A DNA stretch of 56,695 bases from Desulfovibrio legallii (GCF_900102485.1 NZ_FNBX01000019.1:1-56695), one strand, 5' to 3'. Shown: positions 1-9,099, numbered from the stretch's first letter. Notes: generated by a model from the letters alone, not told the origin. Numbers and translations are program-made.

Positions 1-216
1 GTCTACATCAATCGCCAATGGTGCAAAGGCTGCGGCATCTGCGTGGCCTTTTGTCCCAAGAAGGCGCTGTCTCTGGATGACGCGGGCAAGGCCTGCCATG
101 ATCCTGAGCTGTGCGTGGAGTGTGGCATGTGCGAACAGTACTGTCCCGACCTGGCCGTGACGGTGGAAAAAACCGCCAGGGCAAGCAAGGCCGGCAACGG
201 CAAGGAGGCCGCATGA
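1..216 (+). CDS. korD: 2-oxoacid:ferredoxin oxidoreductase delta (ferredoxin) subunit, 5' end missing
   Basis: The window opens inside this gene, so only the last 71 codons are present. The fragment carries two ferredoxin-type cysteine clusters, CKGCGICVAFCP near the start and CVECGMCEQYCP about 30 residues later, enough for two [4Fe-4S] clusters. A lysine and alanine-rich tail follows. Its stop codon overlaps the start of the alpha subunit gene (ATGA, 213-216), so it is translationally coupled to it. The role inferred from the neighbours is passing electrons from the thiamine pyrophosphate site to ferredoxin. The kor assignment rests on the adjacent sucCD; vor or another 2-oxoacid specificity cannot be excluded. 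Confidence 0.85.
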   Translation, partial: VYINRQWCKGCGICVAFCPKKALSLDDAGKACHDPELCVECGMCEQYCPDLAVTVEKTARASKAGNGKEAA

Positions 217-1364
217 GCGAGGGCGAAATCCGTTTCGTGCAGGGCAACGAGGCCTGTGTGCGCGGCGCTCTGTATGCCGGGGTGCGTTTTTTTGCGGGCT
301 ACCCCATCACCCCATCCACCGAGGTGGCCGAGCACCTGGCGGAGCAGCTGCCCCGCGTGGGCGGCAAGTTTGTGCAGATGGAGGATGAAATCGCCTCCAT
401 GTGCGCGGTGTGCGGGGCTTCCCTGGCCGGGTCCAAGGCCATGACCGCCACCAGCGGGCCGGGCTTTTCCCTCAAGCAGGAGGCCATCGGCTATGCGGTC
501 ATGGCCGAGATTCCCTGCGTGGTGGTCAACGTGCAGCGCGGCGGGCCTTCCACAGGCCTGCCCACCAAGGTGGCCCAGGGCGACGTGAACCAAGCCCGCT
601 GGGGCACCCACGGCGACCACGCCATCATCGTGCTCACGGCGTCCACCATTCAGGACGTGTTCAGCATCACGGTGGAGGCCTTCAACCTGGCCGAAACCTA
701 CCGCACGCCGGTCATCCTGCTGTTTGACGAGGTGGTGGGCCACATGCGCGAAAAGCTCTTCATCCCGCCGGCGGGCGAGCTGCCCGTGGTGGAGCGCCTG
801 CGTACGGACGTGGCCGCGGGGGTCAACTACCACCCCTACCTGCCGCGCGAGGACGGCCGCCTGCCCATGTCGGACTTCGGCGGCGTGCACCGCTACAACG
901 TCACGGGCCTGTTCCACGACATCTGGGGCTTCCCCACGGAGAATCCGGAACAGGTCAGCAAGCTGGCCTACCACCTGGTGGACAAGATCGAAAACCGCGC
1001 CCACCTGCTGGCCCGCTGGAAGGAATTCTACCTGGAGGATGCGGAGCACATCATCATCTCCTACGGCTCCTCGGCGCGCAGCGCGCGGCACCTGGTGGAG
1101 ACCCGCCGCGCCAAGGGCGACCGCATCGGCCTGCTGGAGCTGCAGACCCTCTGGCCCTTCCCGGCCCAGCTGGTGCGGGAAAAAACCGCCCACGCCCGCA
1201 ACATTTTTGTGGTGGAGATGAACATGGGCCAGGTCACCACCCAGGTGAAGCAGGTGGTGCAGAAGCCGGACCGCGTGTTCCTGGTCAACCGCATGGACGG
1301 CATCATGGTCACGCCCACGGATATCGGCAAAGTCATGCGGGTTATTGAAGGAAGGGGGTTCTGA
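213..1364 (+). CDS. korA: 2-oxoacid (probably 2-oxoglutarate):ferredoxin oxidoreductase alpha subunit
   Basis: A 383-residue protein starting MSEGEIRF. The reading frame stays open upstream to 111, but the ATG at 213 overlaps the korD stop and gives the usual family N-terminus. The motif AGYPITPSTE near residue 32 and GGPSTGLPTK near residue 113 are typical of the pyrimidine-binding alpha chain of these oxidoreductases. With KorB, KorC and KorD it would oxidatively decarboxylate a 2-oxoacid to acyl-CoA, CO2 and reduced ferredoxin in the cytoplasm. The adjacent succinyl-CoA synthetase genes favour 2-oxoglutarate as substrate. Confidence 0.88.
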   Translation: MSEGEIRFVQGNEACVRGALYAGVRFFAGYPITPSTEVAEHLAEQLPRVGGKFVQMEDEIASMCAVCGASLAGSKAMTATSGPGFSLKQEAIGYAVMAEIPCVVVNVQRGGPSTGLPTKVAQGDVNQARWGTHGDHAIIVLTASTIQDVFSITVEAFNLAETYRTPVILLFDEVVGHMREKLFIPPAGELPVVERLRTDVAAGVNYHPYLPREDGRLPMSDFGGVHRYNVTGLFHDIWGFPTENPEQVSKLAYHLVDKIENRAHLLARWKEFYLEDAEHIIISYGSSARSARHLVETRRAKGDRIGLLELQTLWPFPAQLVREKTAHARNIFVVEMNMGQVTTQVKQVVQKPDRVFLVNRMDGIMVTPTDIGKVMRVIEGRGF

Positions 1365-1365
1365 G

Positions 1366-2163
1366 ATGAGCGTGCAGAATATCCGGGAGCGGTTCTTCCC
1401 CCACATCTGGTGTCCCGGCTGCGGCCACGGCACCATCCTTAACAACCTGCTGCACACCGTGCAGGAACTGCAGATAGATCCCTCCAACATGTGCATGGTT
1501 TCGGGCATCGGCTGCTCGGCGCGCATTTCCGGCTATGTGGATTTTCACAGCATGCACACCCTGCACGGCCGGGCCCTGGCCTGCGCCACGGGCATCAAGC
1601 TGACCCGGCCGGAGCTCAACGTGGTGGTGCCCATGGGCGACGGCGACGCCATGGCCATTGGCGGCAACCACTTTATCCACGCCTGCCGCCGCAATATCGA
1701 CATGGTGGCCATCATCATGAACAACCGCATCTACGGCATGACCGGCGGGCAGTACTCGCCCCTTTCCGGCGAGGGCATCCTGGCCACCACCGCGCCCTAC
1801 CACAGCATTGACCACGCCTTTGACACGGTGAAGCTGGCTACTGGCGCGGGGGCCTCCTTTGTGGCCCGCACCACTACCTTCCACGTCAAGGAGATCGTGA
1901 GCCTGCTCAAAAAGGCCTTTGCCCACAAGGGCTTCGCCGTGGTGGAAATCCTCACCCAGTGCCCCACCTACTTCGGGCGCAAGAACAAGATGGGCGGGGC
2001 CGTGCAGATGCTGGAATGGTACCGCGACAATACCGCCCCCCTGGGCTCCAAAAAGCTGGAGGAGAACCCCAACCTCATTCCCCGCGGCGTGTTCGTGGAC
2101 GAACAGCGCCCCGAATACTGCGAGGAATACGCCAAAATCATCGCCAAGGCCCACAAGGAGTAG
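1366..2163 (+). CDS. korB: 2-oxoacid:ferredoxin oxidoreductase beta (TPP-binding) subunit
   Basis: A 265-residue protein. The ATG at 1366 is preceded by a strong purine-rich ribosome binding site (GAAGGAAGGGGG) inside the end of korA, one base after its stop. WCPGCGHG near residue 17 supplies cluster-ligand-type cysteines, and GDGDAMAIGGNH followed by IIMNN is the thiamine pyrophosphate and Mg-binding segment of the family. It forms the catalytic core with KorA. The usual family length is about 270-290 residues. Confidence 0.88.
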   Translation: MSVQNIRERFFPHIWCPGCGHGTILNNLLHTVQELQIDPSNMCMVSGIGCSARISGYVDFHSMHTLHGRALACATGIKLTRPELNVVVPMGDGDAMAIGGNHFIHACRRNIDMVAIIMNNRIYGMTGGQYSPLSGEGILATTAPYHSIDHAFDTVKLATGAGASFVARTTTFHVKEIVSLLKKAFAHKGFAVVEILTQCPTYFGRKNKMGGAVQMLEWYRDNTAPLGSKKLEENPNLIPRGVFVDEQRPEYCEEYAKIIAKAHKE

Positions 2164-2167
2164 CCCC

Positions 2168-2725
2168 ATGGAAAGATACCGTTTTCTTCTCTCCGGCTCC
2201 GGGGGCCAGGGCATCATCACCATGGCCATCCTGCTGGCCGAAGCGGCGGCCCTGTACGAAGGGCTGGTGGCCGTGCAGTCCCAGTCCTACGGCCCGGAAG
2301 CCCGCGGCGGGGCCACCCGCTCGGACGTGATTATCGCGGACAGCGAGATCTTCTTCCCCAAGGTCAACCAGCCCAACGTGCTGGTGGCCCTTACCGACGA
2401 ATCCGCCGCCAAGTACCTGCCGCTTATCCGGCCCGGCGGCATGTGCCTTTACGACAGCGACCTGGTGCACCCCTCGGCCCGCATCGACGCCCGGCGCGTG
2501 GGCCTGCCCCTGTTCCACGCCGTAAAGGAAGCCTTTAACGGCAAAACCCAGGCCTTCAACATCTGCGTGCTGGGGGCCCTGGCTACCCTGACCAAGGCCG
2601 TGCGCCTGGAATCCCTGGAAAAAGCCCTGGCCGACCGCTTTGCTCCGGCCTTCCACGAAAGCAACAAAAAAGCCCTCCACCTGGGCGCGCAGATGGCCGC
2701 GGCCGCGCCTTCGGCCCAGGCGTAA
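2168..2725 (+). CDS. korC: 2-oxoacid:ferredoxin oxidoreductase gamma subunit
   Basis: A 185-residue protein starting MERYRFLLSGSGGQGI. The glycine-rich GSGGQG segment at residues 10-15 and ARGGATRSDV near residue 48 are characteristic of the gamma chain. The gene starts four bases after the korB stop and ends the kor operon part. An open frame continues upstream through korB but has no family N-terminus. The 215-base gap to sucC holds two GC-rich hairpins. Confidence 0.87.
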   Translation: MERYRFLLSGSGGQGIITMAILLAEAAALYEGLVAVQSQSYGPEARGGATRSDVIIADSEIFFPKVNQPNVLVALTDESAAKYLPLIRPGGMCLYDSDLVHPSARIDARRVGLPLFHAVKEAFNGKTQAFNICVLGALATLTKAVRLESLEKALADRFAPAFHESNKKALHLGAQMAAAAPSAQA

Positions 2726-2745
2726 GGGGAAACTGCCTCCGGCGG

Positions 2746-2767
2746 CCAGGGGGGCACGCCCCCCTGG
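2746..2767. repeat. GC hairpin of intergenic repeat family (copy ahead of sucC)
   Basis: Perfect 9-bp inverted repeat CCAGGGGGG / CCCCCCTGG with a 4-base loop. It directly follows the phrase CTGCCTCCGGCGGCC (2734-2748). The same phrase plus a GC hairpin recurs ahead of hisS (about 19246), ahead of the DUF116 gene (about 24229) and, reverse complemented, ahead of gyrA (14261-14291). It may end transcription from kor, but no T run follows it. Confidence 0.6.
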
Positions 2768-2860
2768 ACCCCCTTTTCACCGCTCCTGGTCCCACAAGGC
2801 TTGTTTCAGGGTACGCCCAGCGCGTTTCCTGAGAGAATAAAAGTTTTTGGGGGTGGGGGC

Positions 2861-2901
2861 GTGGGGGAGGAGACCCTTTTTCAAAAGGGTCCCTCCCCCA
2901 C
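2861..2901. repeat. Long hairpin in the sucC leader
   Basis: GTGGGGGAGGAGACCC pairs with the complementary segment ending at 2901, through the central ACCCTTTTTCAAAAGGGT. A very similar hairpin lies at 19347-19385 ahead of hisS. It ends about 40 bases before the sucC start and is followed by an A-rich tract, not a T run, so a leader structure or a repeat is as likely as a terminator. Confidence 0.6.
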
Positions 2902-2940
2902 AAAAAAACAACAAAATAACAACATAACAAAGGCTTATCC

Positions 2941-4113
2941 ATGAATATTCACGAATACCAGGCAAAGGGCCTGCTGGGCCAGTTCGGCGTGCCCGTGCCC
3001 GCGGGAGCGCTGGCGGCCACGGCGGCCGAGGCCCGCGCCGCGGCGGCAGGCCTGCCGGGCCCGGTGTGGGTGGTCAAGGCGCAGATCCACGCGGGCGGCC
3101 GGGGCAAAGGCGGCGGCGTGCAGGTCTGCAAGAATCTGGACGCAGTGGAGGCCGCGGCCGGGCACATCATCGGCATGCAGCTCATCACGCACCAGACCGG
3201 GCCGGAAGGTAAGAAGGTGCACAAGGTCTGGGTGGAGCAGGGCACGGAGATTGCCCGCGAGCTCTACCTGGCCGTGGTGCTGGACCGGGGCGCGCAGCGC
3301 CTGACGGTCATGGCCTCGCCCGACGGCGGCATGGACATTGAAGACGTGGCCGCGCGCACGCCGGAGCGCATTTTTACCACCAGGCTGGACGGCGGGCACC
3401 ACATCTGGCCGTACCAGGCGCGGCAGCTCTTCTTTGGCTGCGGGCTCACGCCGGAGCAGGTGGGCAAGGGCGCGGCCCTGGTGCAGAACCTGGTGCGCCT
3501 GGCCGTGGAAAAGGACGCCGTGCTGGTGGAGATCAATCCCCTGGCCGTGACCACGGCGGGGGACATTGTGGCCCTGGACGCCAAGATGGATTTTGACGAA
3601 AGCGCCCTCAAACGCCACCCGGACGTGGCCGCCATGGACGACCCAGAGGAAGGCGACCCCCTGGAGCGCAAGGCGCGGGAGCTGGGCGTGAACTATGTGC
3701 GCCTCTCCGGCTATGTGGGCACCATGGTCAACGGCGCGGGCCTGGCCATGGCCACTATGGACGCCATCAAGCAGGCCGGGGCGGCGCCCGCCAACTTTCT
3801 GGACGCGGGCGGCGGGGCCAACGAGCAGATGGTGGCCGCGGGCTTTGAAGTCATGCTCTCCGATCCGCATGTGCGGGGCATCCTGATCAATATTTTCGGC
3901 GGCATATTGCGCTGCGACATCGTGGCCCAGGGCGTGGTCAACGCGGCCCGCAAGGTGGACCTGCGCCTGCCCCTGGTGGTGCGGCTGGAAGGCACCAATG
4001 TGGAAGAAGGCCGGCGCATCCTCAGGGAAAGCGGTCTGAACTTTGAAACGGCGGCCTCCATGAGCGAGGCGGCGCACAAAATTGCGGCCCTCACCGCTGG
4101 AGGTGCGGCATGA
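2941..4113 (+). CDS. sucC: Succinyl-CoA synthetase (ADP-forming) beta subunit
   Basis: A 390-residue protein, the usual length of the family, beginning [12 protein letters not shown]. An ATP-grasp domain occupies the N-terminal half ([11 protein letters not shown] near residue 50). The CoA-ligase domain carries the conserved [10 protein letters not shown] near residue 320. It couples succinyl-CoA cleavage to ADP phosphorylation in the cytoplasm. Linked to the kor genes, it would conserve the energy of 2-oxoglutarate oxidation, or run in reverse for biosynthesis. The start follows an A-rich leader with no strong Shine-Dalgarno sequence. Confidence 0.95.
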   Translation: MNIHEYQAKGLLGQFGVPVPAGALAATAAEARAAAAGLPGPVWVVKAQIHAGGRGKGGGVQVCKNLDAVEAAAGHIIGMQLITHQTGPEGKKVHKVWVEQGTEIARELYLAVVLDRGAQRLTVMASPDGGMDIEDVAARTPERIFTTRLDGGHHIWPYQARQLFFGCGLTPEQVGKGAALVQNLVRLAVEKDAVLVEINPLAVTTAGDIVALDAKMDFDESALKRHPDVAAMDDPEEGDPLERKARELGVNYVRLSGYVGTMVNGAGLAMATMDAIKQAGAAPANFLDAGGGANEQMVAAGFEVMLSDPHVRGILINIFGGILRCDIVAQGVVNAARKVDLRLPLVVRLEGTNVEEGRRILRESGLNFETAASMSEAAHKIAALTAGGAA

Positions 4114-4985
4114 GCATATTGGTCAACAAAGACACGCGCGTGCTGGTGCAGGGCCTCACGGGGCGCGAAGGCCGCTTCCATACGGAGCAGATGCTGGCCT
4201 ACGGCACCCAGGTGGTGGCGGGCTGCACGCCGGGCAAGGGCGGACAAAGCGTGCTGGGCGTGCCCGTGTTCAACACCGTGGCTGCGGCCGTGAAGGCAAC
4301 GGGCGCGGACGTGAGCGTGGTTTTTGTGCCCGCAAGCGTGGCCGCGGACGCCGTGTGTGAGGCCGCAGACGCGGGCCTGCGCCTGGTCATCTGCATTACG
4401 GAGCACATCCCGGTGCTGGACATGGTGCGGGTCAAGGCCCGACTCAAGGACACGGGCACGCAGCTGGTGGGCCCCAACTGCCCAGGGGTCATCACTCCCG
4501 GCCAGTGCAAGATCGGCATCCAGCCCGGCTACATCCACAAGCCCGGCTCCGTAGGGGTGATCAGCCGCTCCGGCACCCTGACCTATGAGGCCGTGCACCA
4601 GCTTACAGCGCAGGGCCTGGGCCAGAGCACCTGCGTGGGCATCGGCGGCGACCCCGTGCCAGGCCTGTACTTTACGGATCTGCTCAAAATGTTCCGGGAA
4701 GACCCGGAAACCGAAGCCGTCTGCCTGATCGGCGAAATTGGCGGCGACGGGGAAGAAAAGGCCGCCGCCTACATCAAAGAAAGCGCCTACCCCAAGCCGG
4801 TGTTCGGCTTCATTGCCGGGCTTACGGCCCCCAAGGGCAAGCGCATGGGCCACGCCGGGGCCATCATCAGCGGTTCCAAAGGCCGGGGCGAGGACAAAAT
4901 CGCCGCCCTGGAGGCTGCGGGCGTGACCATCATCCACGAGCTCGGCCGCCTGGGCGAAACCGTAGCCGGAACGTTGCGGGCTTAG
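4110..4985 (+). CDS. sucD: Succinyl-CoA synthetase alpha subunit
   Basis: A 291-residue protein of normal family length. It overlaps sucC by four bases (ATGA), typical of translational coupling. The N-terminal CoA-binding fold starts with [11 protein letters not shown], and GPNCPGVI lies near residue 124. The phosphorylated histidine is expected at H248 within [10 protein letters not shown]. Together with SucC it forms the synthetase. Nothing in the protein looks unusual. Confidence 0.95.
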   Translation: MSILVNKDTRVLVQGLTGREGRFHTEQMLAYGTQVVAGCTPGKGGQSVLGVPVFNTVAAAVKATGADVSVVFVPASVAADAVCEAADAGLRLVICITEHIPVLDMVRVKARLKDTGTQLVGPNCPGVITPGQCKIGIQPGYIHKPGSVGVISRSGTLTYEAVHQLTAQGLGQSTCVGIGGDPVPGLYFTDLLKMFREDPETEAVCLIGEIGGDGEEKAAAYIKESAYPKPVFGFIAGLTAPKGKRMGHAGAIISGSKGRGEDKIAALEAAGVTIIHELGRLGETVAGTLRA

Positions 4986-5185
4986 CCCTCCAGGCCCGCA
5001 GGCGGAGGGGCCTTGTCATGCCGCCCCTTCGCCTTCCATGCGTCCAGCCGGTCAACATGTCTGCACACAGCACGCTTTCAGGCCGCTTTCACGCGCCGTG
5101 CGCAGAAGATAAGCAGTGGCCGCTGCAGGCCGCGGGGCCAGCGCACCCCCGGCCTGACGCTCTACGCTACGCCAAAGCGGCGTCT

Positions 5186-5219
5186 GCCGCCCTTGCGAAA
5201 AGGTCTTCGCAAGGGCGGC
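5186..5219 (-). terminator. Hairpin downstream of the NTF2-like gene
   Basis: A perfect 14-bp inverted repeat (GCCGCCCTTGCGAA / TTCGCAAGGGCGGC) with a 6-base loop, starting five bases after the stop codon of the minus-strand gene ending at 5225. The stem is very stable, but no T run follows on the minus strand, so it is called a likely terminator on position and stability. It could also stop transcription from sucD on the other strand. Confidence 0.6.
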
Positions 5220-5224
5220 AAAGT

Positions 5225-5686
5225 TTATTGGATTTTGCAGTTGCCGTCGGCGCAGTCCACCGAAGGAATGACCGGCGTGGCCTGAAACAGCACCACTTCA
5301 TCCCGGCCCTTATTCTTGACCAGCACCAGCGTAAAGCGCATCAGGCCCTGGGGCAAAGGCGGCTCGGCCCGGCCCATCAGCGTGCCGTTGCCGGTGATCA
5401 GCGTGGCGTCGCCGATAATGGTGGTGCGGGCATTGGTGAAAGAAAGACGGTCAATGACCATTTCCCGATTTTTGATGGTGGTGATGAAGTGCTCCCTATC
5501 CTGAATATGCCCGTTGGCGTTGATATGCCAGTAATTGGGGGCCAGCAGGGTTTCCAGCGCCGGGATGTCGCCCGTCATAACGGCTTCGGTGTACAGAGAT
5601 ACGGTGTTGGCCTTGGCCTGGGCCATGGCGGAAATGCCCAGCATCAGAGTCAGAACCAGGGCGGCGGCAGAAAAAATCTTCATCAT
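5225..5686 (-). CDS. Small secreted NTF2-like (DUF4440-type) protein
   Basis: A 153-residue protein starting MMKIFSAAALVLTLML, a clear signal peptide likely cleaved after AMAQA near residue 23. The ATG at 5686 has GGAG six bases upstream. The mature part (YTEAVMTGDIPALETLLAP, then HFITTIKNREMVIDRL) resembles the SnoaL/NTF2-like fold used for ligand binding or as a scaffold. The substrate is unknown. It is divergent from cysteine synthase and ends at a strong hairpin. Family membership is recognised by pattern only. Confidence 0.65.
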   Translation of the reverse strand: MMKIFSAAALVLTLMLGISAMAQAKANTVSLYTEAVMTGDIPALETLLAPNYWHINANGHIQDREHFITTIKNREMVIDRLSFTNARTTIIGDATLITGNGTLMGRAEPPLPQGLMRFTLVLVKNKGRDEVVLFQATPVIPSVDCADGNCKIQ

Positions 5687-5809
5687 GTTTTGCTCCGCTG
5701 TTCCGCCGCGTCGCCAGCGCGGCACAAGGTGAAATGCTCCCCGCCCCTTGCGGCGGCCGCTTCCGGAACCGGGGTTGCGCGCCCGCCTGGGACTCGGCGT
5801 AGGGAAAAA

Positions 5810-5838
5810 TTGCCAAGGCGCGCGCTTTCCTCTATTCT
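5810..5838 (+). promoter_or_regulatory. Candidate sigma-70 promoter for cysteine synthase
   Basis: TTGCCA at 5810-5815 and TATTCT at 5833-5838 are separated by exactly 17 bases, on the plus strand, about 95 bases upstream of the cysteine synthase start. A short inverted repeat (ATCCG...CGGAT, about 5867-5884) lies in the leader. Match to consensus is good but unproven. Confidence 0.45.
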
Positions 5839-5933
5839 GCACCTCAAGTTTCAGGGAAAAAACATCCGATGTAAAGCGGATTACAATTTTTACGACGGCG
5901 CGCACGCCGCTGACGCAACGCGAGGCTTGCACC

Positions 5934-6848
5934 ATGCTGACTACCATTCTTCAGACTATCGGCAATACCCCCATACTGCGGGTAGAACGCTCCCGCGATC
6001 TGCCGGGCACCGTCTGGCTTAAGCTGGAAAACCGCAATCCCGGCGGCTCCATCAAAGACAGGGTGGCCTTCCACCTCATTGAGGACGCCCTCCAGGAGGG
6101 CCGGGTGGAACCCGGCGGCCTGCTGGTGGAACCCACCAGCGGCAATATGGGCATCGGCATTGCCCTGGTGGCCGCCGTGCGCGGGCTGCACTGCACCCTG
6201 ACCATGCCTGAATCCATGAGCATTGAACGCCGCAACCTGCTCAAAGCCCTGGGGGCTACCGTGGTTCTTACCCCCGCCGCCCAGGGCATGAGCGGCGCGG
6301 TGGCCGAAGCCCAACGCATCGCCGCCGCGGAAAACGGCTGCATCCTCGGCCAGTTCACCAACCCGGAAGCCGTCCAGGCCCACTACAAAACCACCGGACC
6401 GGAAATATTCAAAGACAGCGTGGGGCGCATGGACGCCCTGGTGGCCGGCGTGGGCTCCGGATCCTCCATTACCGGCGCGGGCCGCTTTCTCAAAGAACAC
6501 ATCAAGGGCTTCAAAGTCATCGCCGTAGAGCCCGCCGCCTCCCCCGTGCTCTCCGGCGGCAAGGCCGCCCCCCACCTCATCCAGGGCATCGGCGCAGGCT
6601 TTATCCCCGACATCCTCGACCGCAGCCTGCTGGATGAAATCCTCCTCGCCGACGGCGAAGAAGCCATGCAAACCTCCCGCGAGCTCATGCGCCAGGGCGT
6701 GGTGGCCGGCATCTCCACCGGTGCCAACGTGCGCGCCGCCCTCAGCGTGGCCGCCCGGCCAGAAATGCAGGGCAAAAACATCGTCACCTTCGCCTGCGAT
6801 ACTGGCGAACGCTACATGTCCACCCGTCTGTTCACGGATATGAAGTAA
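5934..6848 (+). CDS. cysK: Cysteine synthase (O-acetylserine sulfhydrylase)
   Basis: A 304-residue PLP enzyme that makes cysteine from O-acetylserine and sulfide. GGSIKDR places the PLP lysine at K41; EPTSGNMGIG is the substrate-binding loop and GVGSGSSITGAG the phosphate-binding loop. The start at 5934 gives the family N-terminus (LQTIGNTPILRV); the open frame upstream is not family-like. The length fits CysM as well as CysK, so the isoenzyme type is not settled. In a sulfide-producing organism this is the expected assimilation route. Confidence 0.9.
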   Translation: MLTTILQTIGNTPILRVERSRDLPGTVWLKLENRNPGGSIKDRVAFHLIEDALQEGRVEPGGLLVEPTSGNMGIGIALVAAVRGLHCTLTMPESMSIERRNLLKALGATVVLTPAAQGMSGAVAEAQRIAAAENGCILGQFTNPEAVQAHYKTTGPEIFKDSVGRMDALVAGVGSGSSITGAGRFLKEHIKGFKVIAVEPAASPVLSGGKAAPHLIQGIGAGFIPDILDRSLLDEILLADGEEAMQTSRELMRQGVVAGISTGANVRAALSVAARPEMQGKNIVTFACDTGERYMSTRLFTDMK

Positions 6849-6902
6849 CAATATGCGGGGGTAGGGGAAACTTTTGCGCGCTGCTGTCTTAGCCCGAGAG
6901 AT

Positions 6903-7079
6903 GGGGAAAGCCTGCGGCCAAGGCGCGGAGAACCGCTGCCCGCGAAGGCTGCGGAACATGAGACATGGAAACAGAGTTTGGCTGTAGGGCCTGCGGTTGT
7001 TGCGCCCGGCATAAAGGGGCGCGGGAGCGCAGCTACCCGCGCCAGCCGCGCCAGGCATAGCCGGGCTGTCCTGAACAGC
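6903..7079. repeat. 177-bp intergenic repeat, copy A
   Basis: Closely matches 47859-48035 over the same length. Both begin GGGGAA-GCCTGCGGCCAAGG and end GGGCTGTCCTGAACAGC. Just upstream (6853-6900) are the phrases GGGGAAACTTTTG and GCGCTGCTGTCTT, also found at the tandem-repeat cassette near 47.5 kb. Short open frames run through both copies but have no ribosome binding site and do not keep a common start, so it is read as non-coding. Confidence 0.75.
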
Positions 7080-7081
7080 AG

Positions 7082-7306
7082 TTACGCCCAGCCGCCGGCA
7101 ATAATCCCTATGCCCAGCATGTTGGCCGCAGCCATGCGCCACTGCGTCTGCATGAAGGAGGCAGCGCTGTCCTGCGAAAGCAACTGATCCGCGGCAGCGG
7201 TACTGTCACTGATGATGGAAGGATAGAAGCCAATGACCTCGGTGCTGTCCGGCGGGGTATTCTGCAACACCAGGGTAAGCCCCGTCATGGGGACGAAAAC
7301 GGTCAT
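7082..7306 (-). CDS. Small protein of unknown function, 74 aa
   Basis: Starts MTVFVPMTGLTL at 7306, with a good GGAGG four bases upstream on the minus strand, and ends IGIIAGGWA. The sequence is mildly hydrophobic with a polar centre (SDSTAAADQLLSQDSAA) and no motif I recognise. It sits just downstream of the M23 protein gene and abuts repeat copy A. The ribosome binding site is the main support that it is real. Confidence 0.5.
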   Translation of the reverse strand: MTVFVPMTGLTLVLQNTPPDSTEVIGFYPSIISDSTAAADQLLSQDSAASFMQTQWRMAAANMLGIGIIAGGWA

Positions 7307-7368
7307 GCGTCCTCCGATGGTTGGGCACAGCGCCGCGCATAACGGGCTGCCGGACGCGGCGCGAACCT

Positions 7369-8859
7369 TCAACGCCGACGGTGGCGACGGGGTTTCTCCC
7401 GCTCCGGCGCGGCGTCCTTGTCCGGGCCTGTGCTGAACACGGGCGCTTCCGGCACAATGCTGTCCACCGTGTACAGGCTCAATGACTGCTCGCCCTTGAG
7501 GTAGGCCAATTCCTGCGCCTTTACCTTGTCAAAGGCGGACAAGGATTTTTTGCTCACCGGCGCGCCGCGGGGGTTGATGGCTTTGACAGGATTGATGAAT
7601 TTGCCCCCCTGGCGCAGACGAAAATCCAGGTGCGGCCCGGTGGAAAGGCCCGTGCTGCCCACAAAACCAATAACCTGCCCTTGGCGCACCTTCTGCCCCT
7701 GGCGCAGCCCGCGCGCAAAGCCGGAAAGGTGCGAATACAGGGATTCCAGCCCGGAACCGTGGCGCACAATAATCTGGTTGCCGTAGCCGCCTGCCCAGCC
7801 CCTGCGGGTCACCACGCCCTGTCCCACAGCCTTGACCGGCGTGCCCGTAGGCGCGGCGTAGTCCACGCCCTGGTGGGGACGGCTATACCCCAATATGGGA
7901 TGCTTGCGACTGTTTGTAAAGCGGGAAGTGATGCGGGTAAAGGCCAGAGGGGCCTGCAACAGGGCTTTACGCAGATTTTCGCCCTTGGCGTTGTAATACT
8001 GCGCCGGATTGTCGCCGTCGCGAAACAGATAGGCCTCGTAGGTGGTGCCCTTATTGGTGAAATGTGCTGCCAGAACGCGGCCGTAGCCTTTGTAATCGCC
8101 CTCGCGGTAGCGTTTTTCCACCAGGACGGTAAAACTGTCCCCCGGCTGCAGATCGCGGATAAAGTTGATCTCCGCGCCAAAAAGCTCGGCCATTTTAAGG
8201 GCCATCTGCGGGCTTTCGCCTACGTCGGCCACAGCCTGAAATAGATTGTCGCTGATGGTGGCCGTTACCGTGCTGAGCAGGGTAACGTACTCAATGGCCT
8301 CCACCCTGGCGGCGGGTTCTTCCAGCCCCTCCACCACCAGCCGCCGCCGGCTGTCGATTTCGTATTCAAAGCGTTTGACCCGGCCCGTGGCCGCGTCCGT
8401 GACAATGACGTAGGGCTGCCCCTCCCGAAAAGCCCGCATGGAAAACACGCTGCTGGCGGCGCTCACATATTCCTGCACGCCGTCGCTGCCCGCGTCGGCC
8501 AGGAGCTTGCCTACCGTGTCCCCTTTTTCCAGGGTGCCGCGCACCACTTCCTCGCCAGGGGCCGCCCCGGCGTCAGCAGCGTCAGCGGCCTGATCTGCTG
8601 CGGCCGCTTCTTTCTCTGCCGGTGCGGCGGCTCCGCCCGCCTCCTGCGGGCCGGAAGCGGTGCCCTCAGCTTCAGGGGCGGGCGCGGCCGGCTCCTGCGG
8701 GCTTATCGCCGCGCCCTGTTCCGCTGGGGCCTCTGCCGCCGGGGCCTCTGCCGCCGGGGCCGGATGCGGCGTCTGCCCGGCCTGGCGCACCAACGCCACG
8801 GCCAGCAATGCCGCCGCCAACAGTGCTACCAGCCAGATCTTTTTCTTGGGGAACCACAT
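7369..8859 (-). CDS. Membrane-anchored M23-family peptidase-like protein
   Basis: A 496-residue protein. Residues 7-24 form a signal anchor. Residues 30-105 are a low-complexity Ala/Pro/Glu linker. A LysM or OapA-like region (LEKGDTVGKLL, about 108-175) follows, then the LytM/M23 domain at about 318-430. The domain has the HxxxD zinc motif (H329, D333), the conserved H377 and TGPH410. The usual HxH reads HLD, so the second zinc-binding His is Asp412. Such enzymes cut peptidoglycan cross-links in the periplasm. Whether this one is active or a regulatory relative cannot be told from sequence. Confidence 0.85.
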   Translation of the reverse strand: MWFPKKKIWLVALLAAALLAVALVRQAGQTPHPAPAAEAPAAEAPAEQGAAISPQEPAAPAPEAEGTASGPQEAGGAAAPAEKEAAAADQAADAADAGAAPGEEVVRGTLEKGDTVGKLLADAGSDGVQEYVSAASSVFSMRAFREGQPYVIVTDAATGRVKRFEYEIDSRRRLVVEGLEEPAARVEAIEYVTLLSTVTATISDNLFQAVADVGESPQMALKMAELFGAEINFIRDLQPGDSFTVLVEKRYREGDYKGYGRVLAAHFTNKGTTYEAYLFRDGDNPAQYYNAKGENLRKALLQAPLAFTRITSRFTNSRKHPILGYSRPHQGVDYAAPTGTPVKAVGQGVVTRRGWAGGYGNQIIVRHGSGLESLYSHLSGFARGLRQGQKVRQGQVIGFVGSTGLSTGPHLDFRLRQGGKFINPVKAINPRGAPVSKKSLSAFDKVKAQELAYLKGEQSLSLYTVDSIVPEAPVFSTGPDKDAAPEREKPRRHRRR

Positions 8860-8982
8860 CCTTGCAGCATACCCGCATCAAAATCCCTTGTCCAGACGTC
8901 CCCGGCAAGGAGCCAGGGCTTCCGCAAAGCCGCCGCGCCCAAAGATCCGGCGGCCCCACGGCCTTCGGGAAGCCGGGCGCAC

Positions 8983-9011
8983 TTGTTTCATGACTTCTTC
9001 TATGGTATGCG
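8983..9011 (+). promoter_or_regulatory. Weak candidate promoter for dnaA
   Basis: TTGTTT (8983-8988) and TATGCG (9006-9011) are 17 bases apart, about 90 bases before the dnaA start, in the 240-base gap shared with the divergent M23 gene. The match is modest. No perfect TTATCCACA DnaA box is visible in this gap. Confidence 0.25.
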
Positions 9012-9099
9012 CTATCTTTGTTCTTCCACAAAACGGCAGCGGGCAGCCAGAGGAAAAACACGATTTTTGCGCAGGGCCGCGGCAGGGCCCGACCAACCT

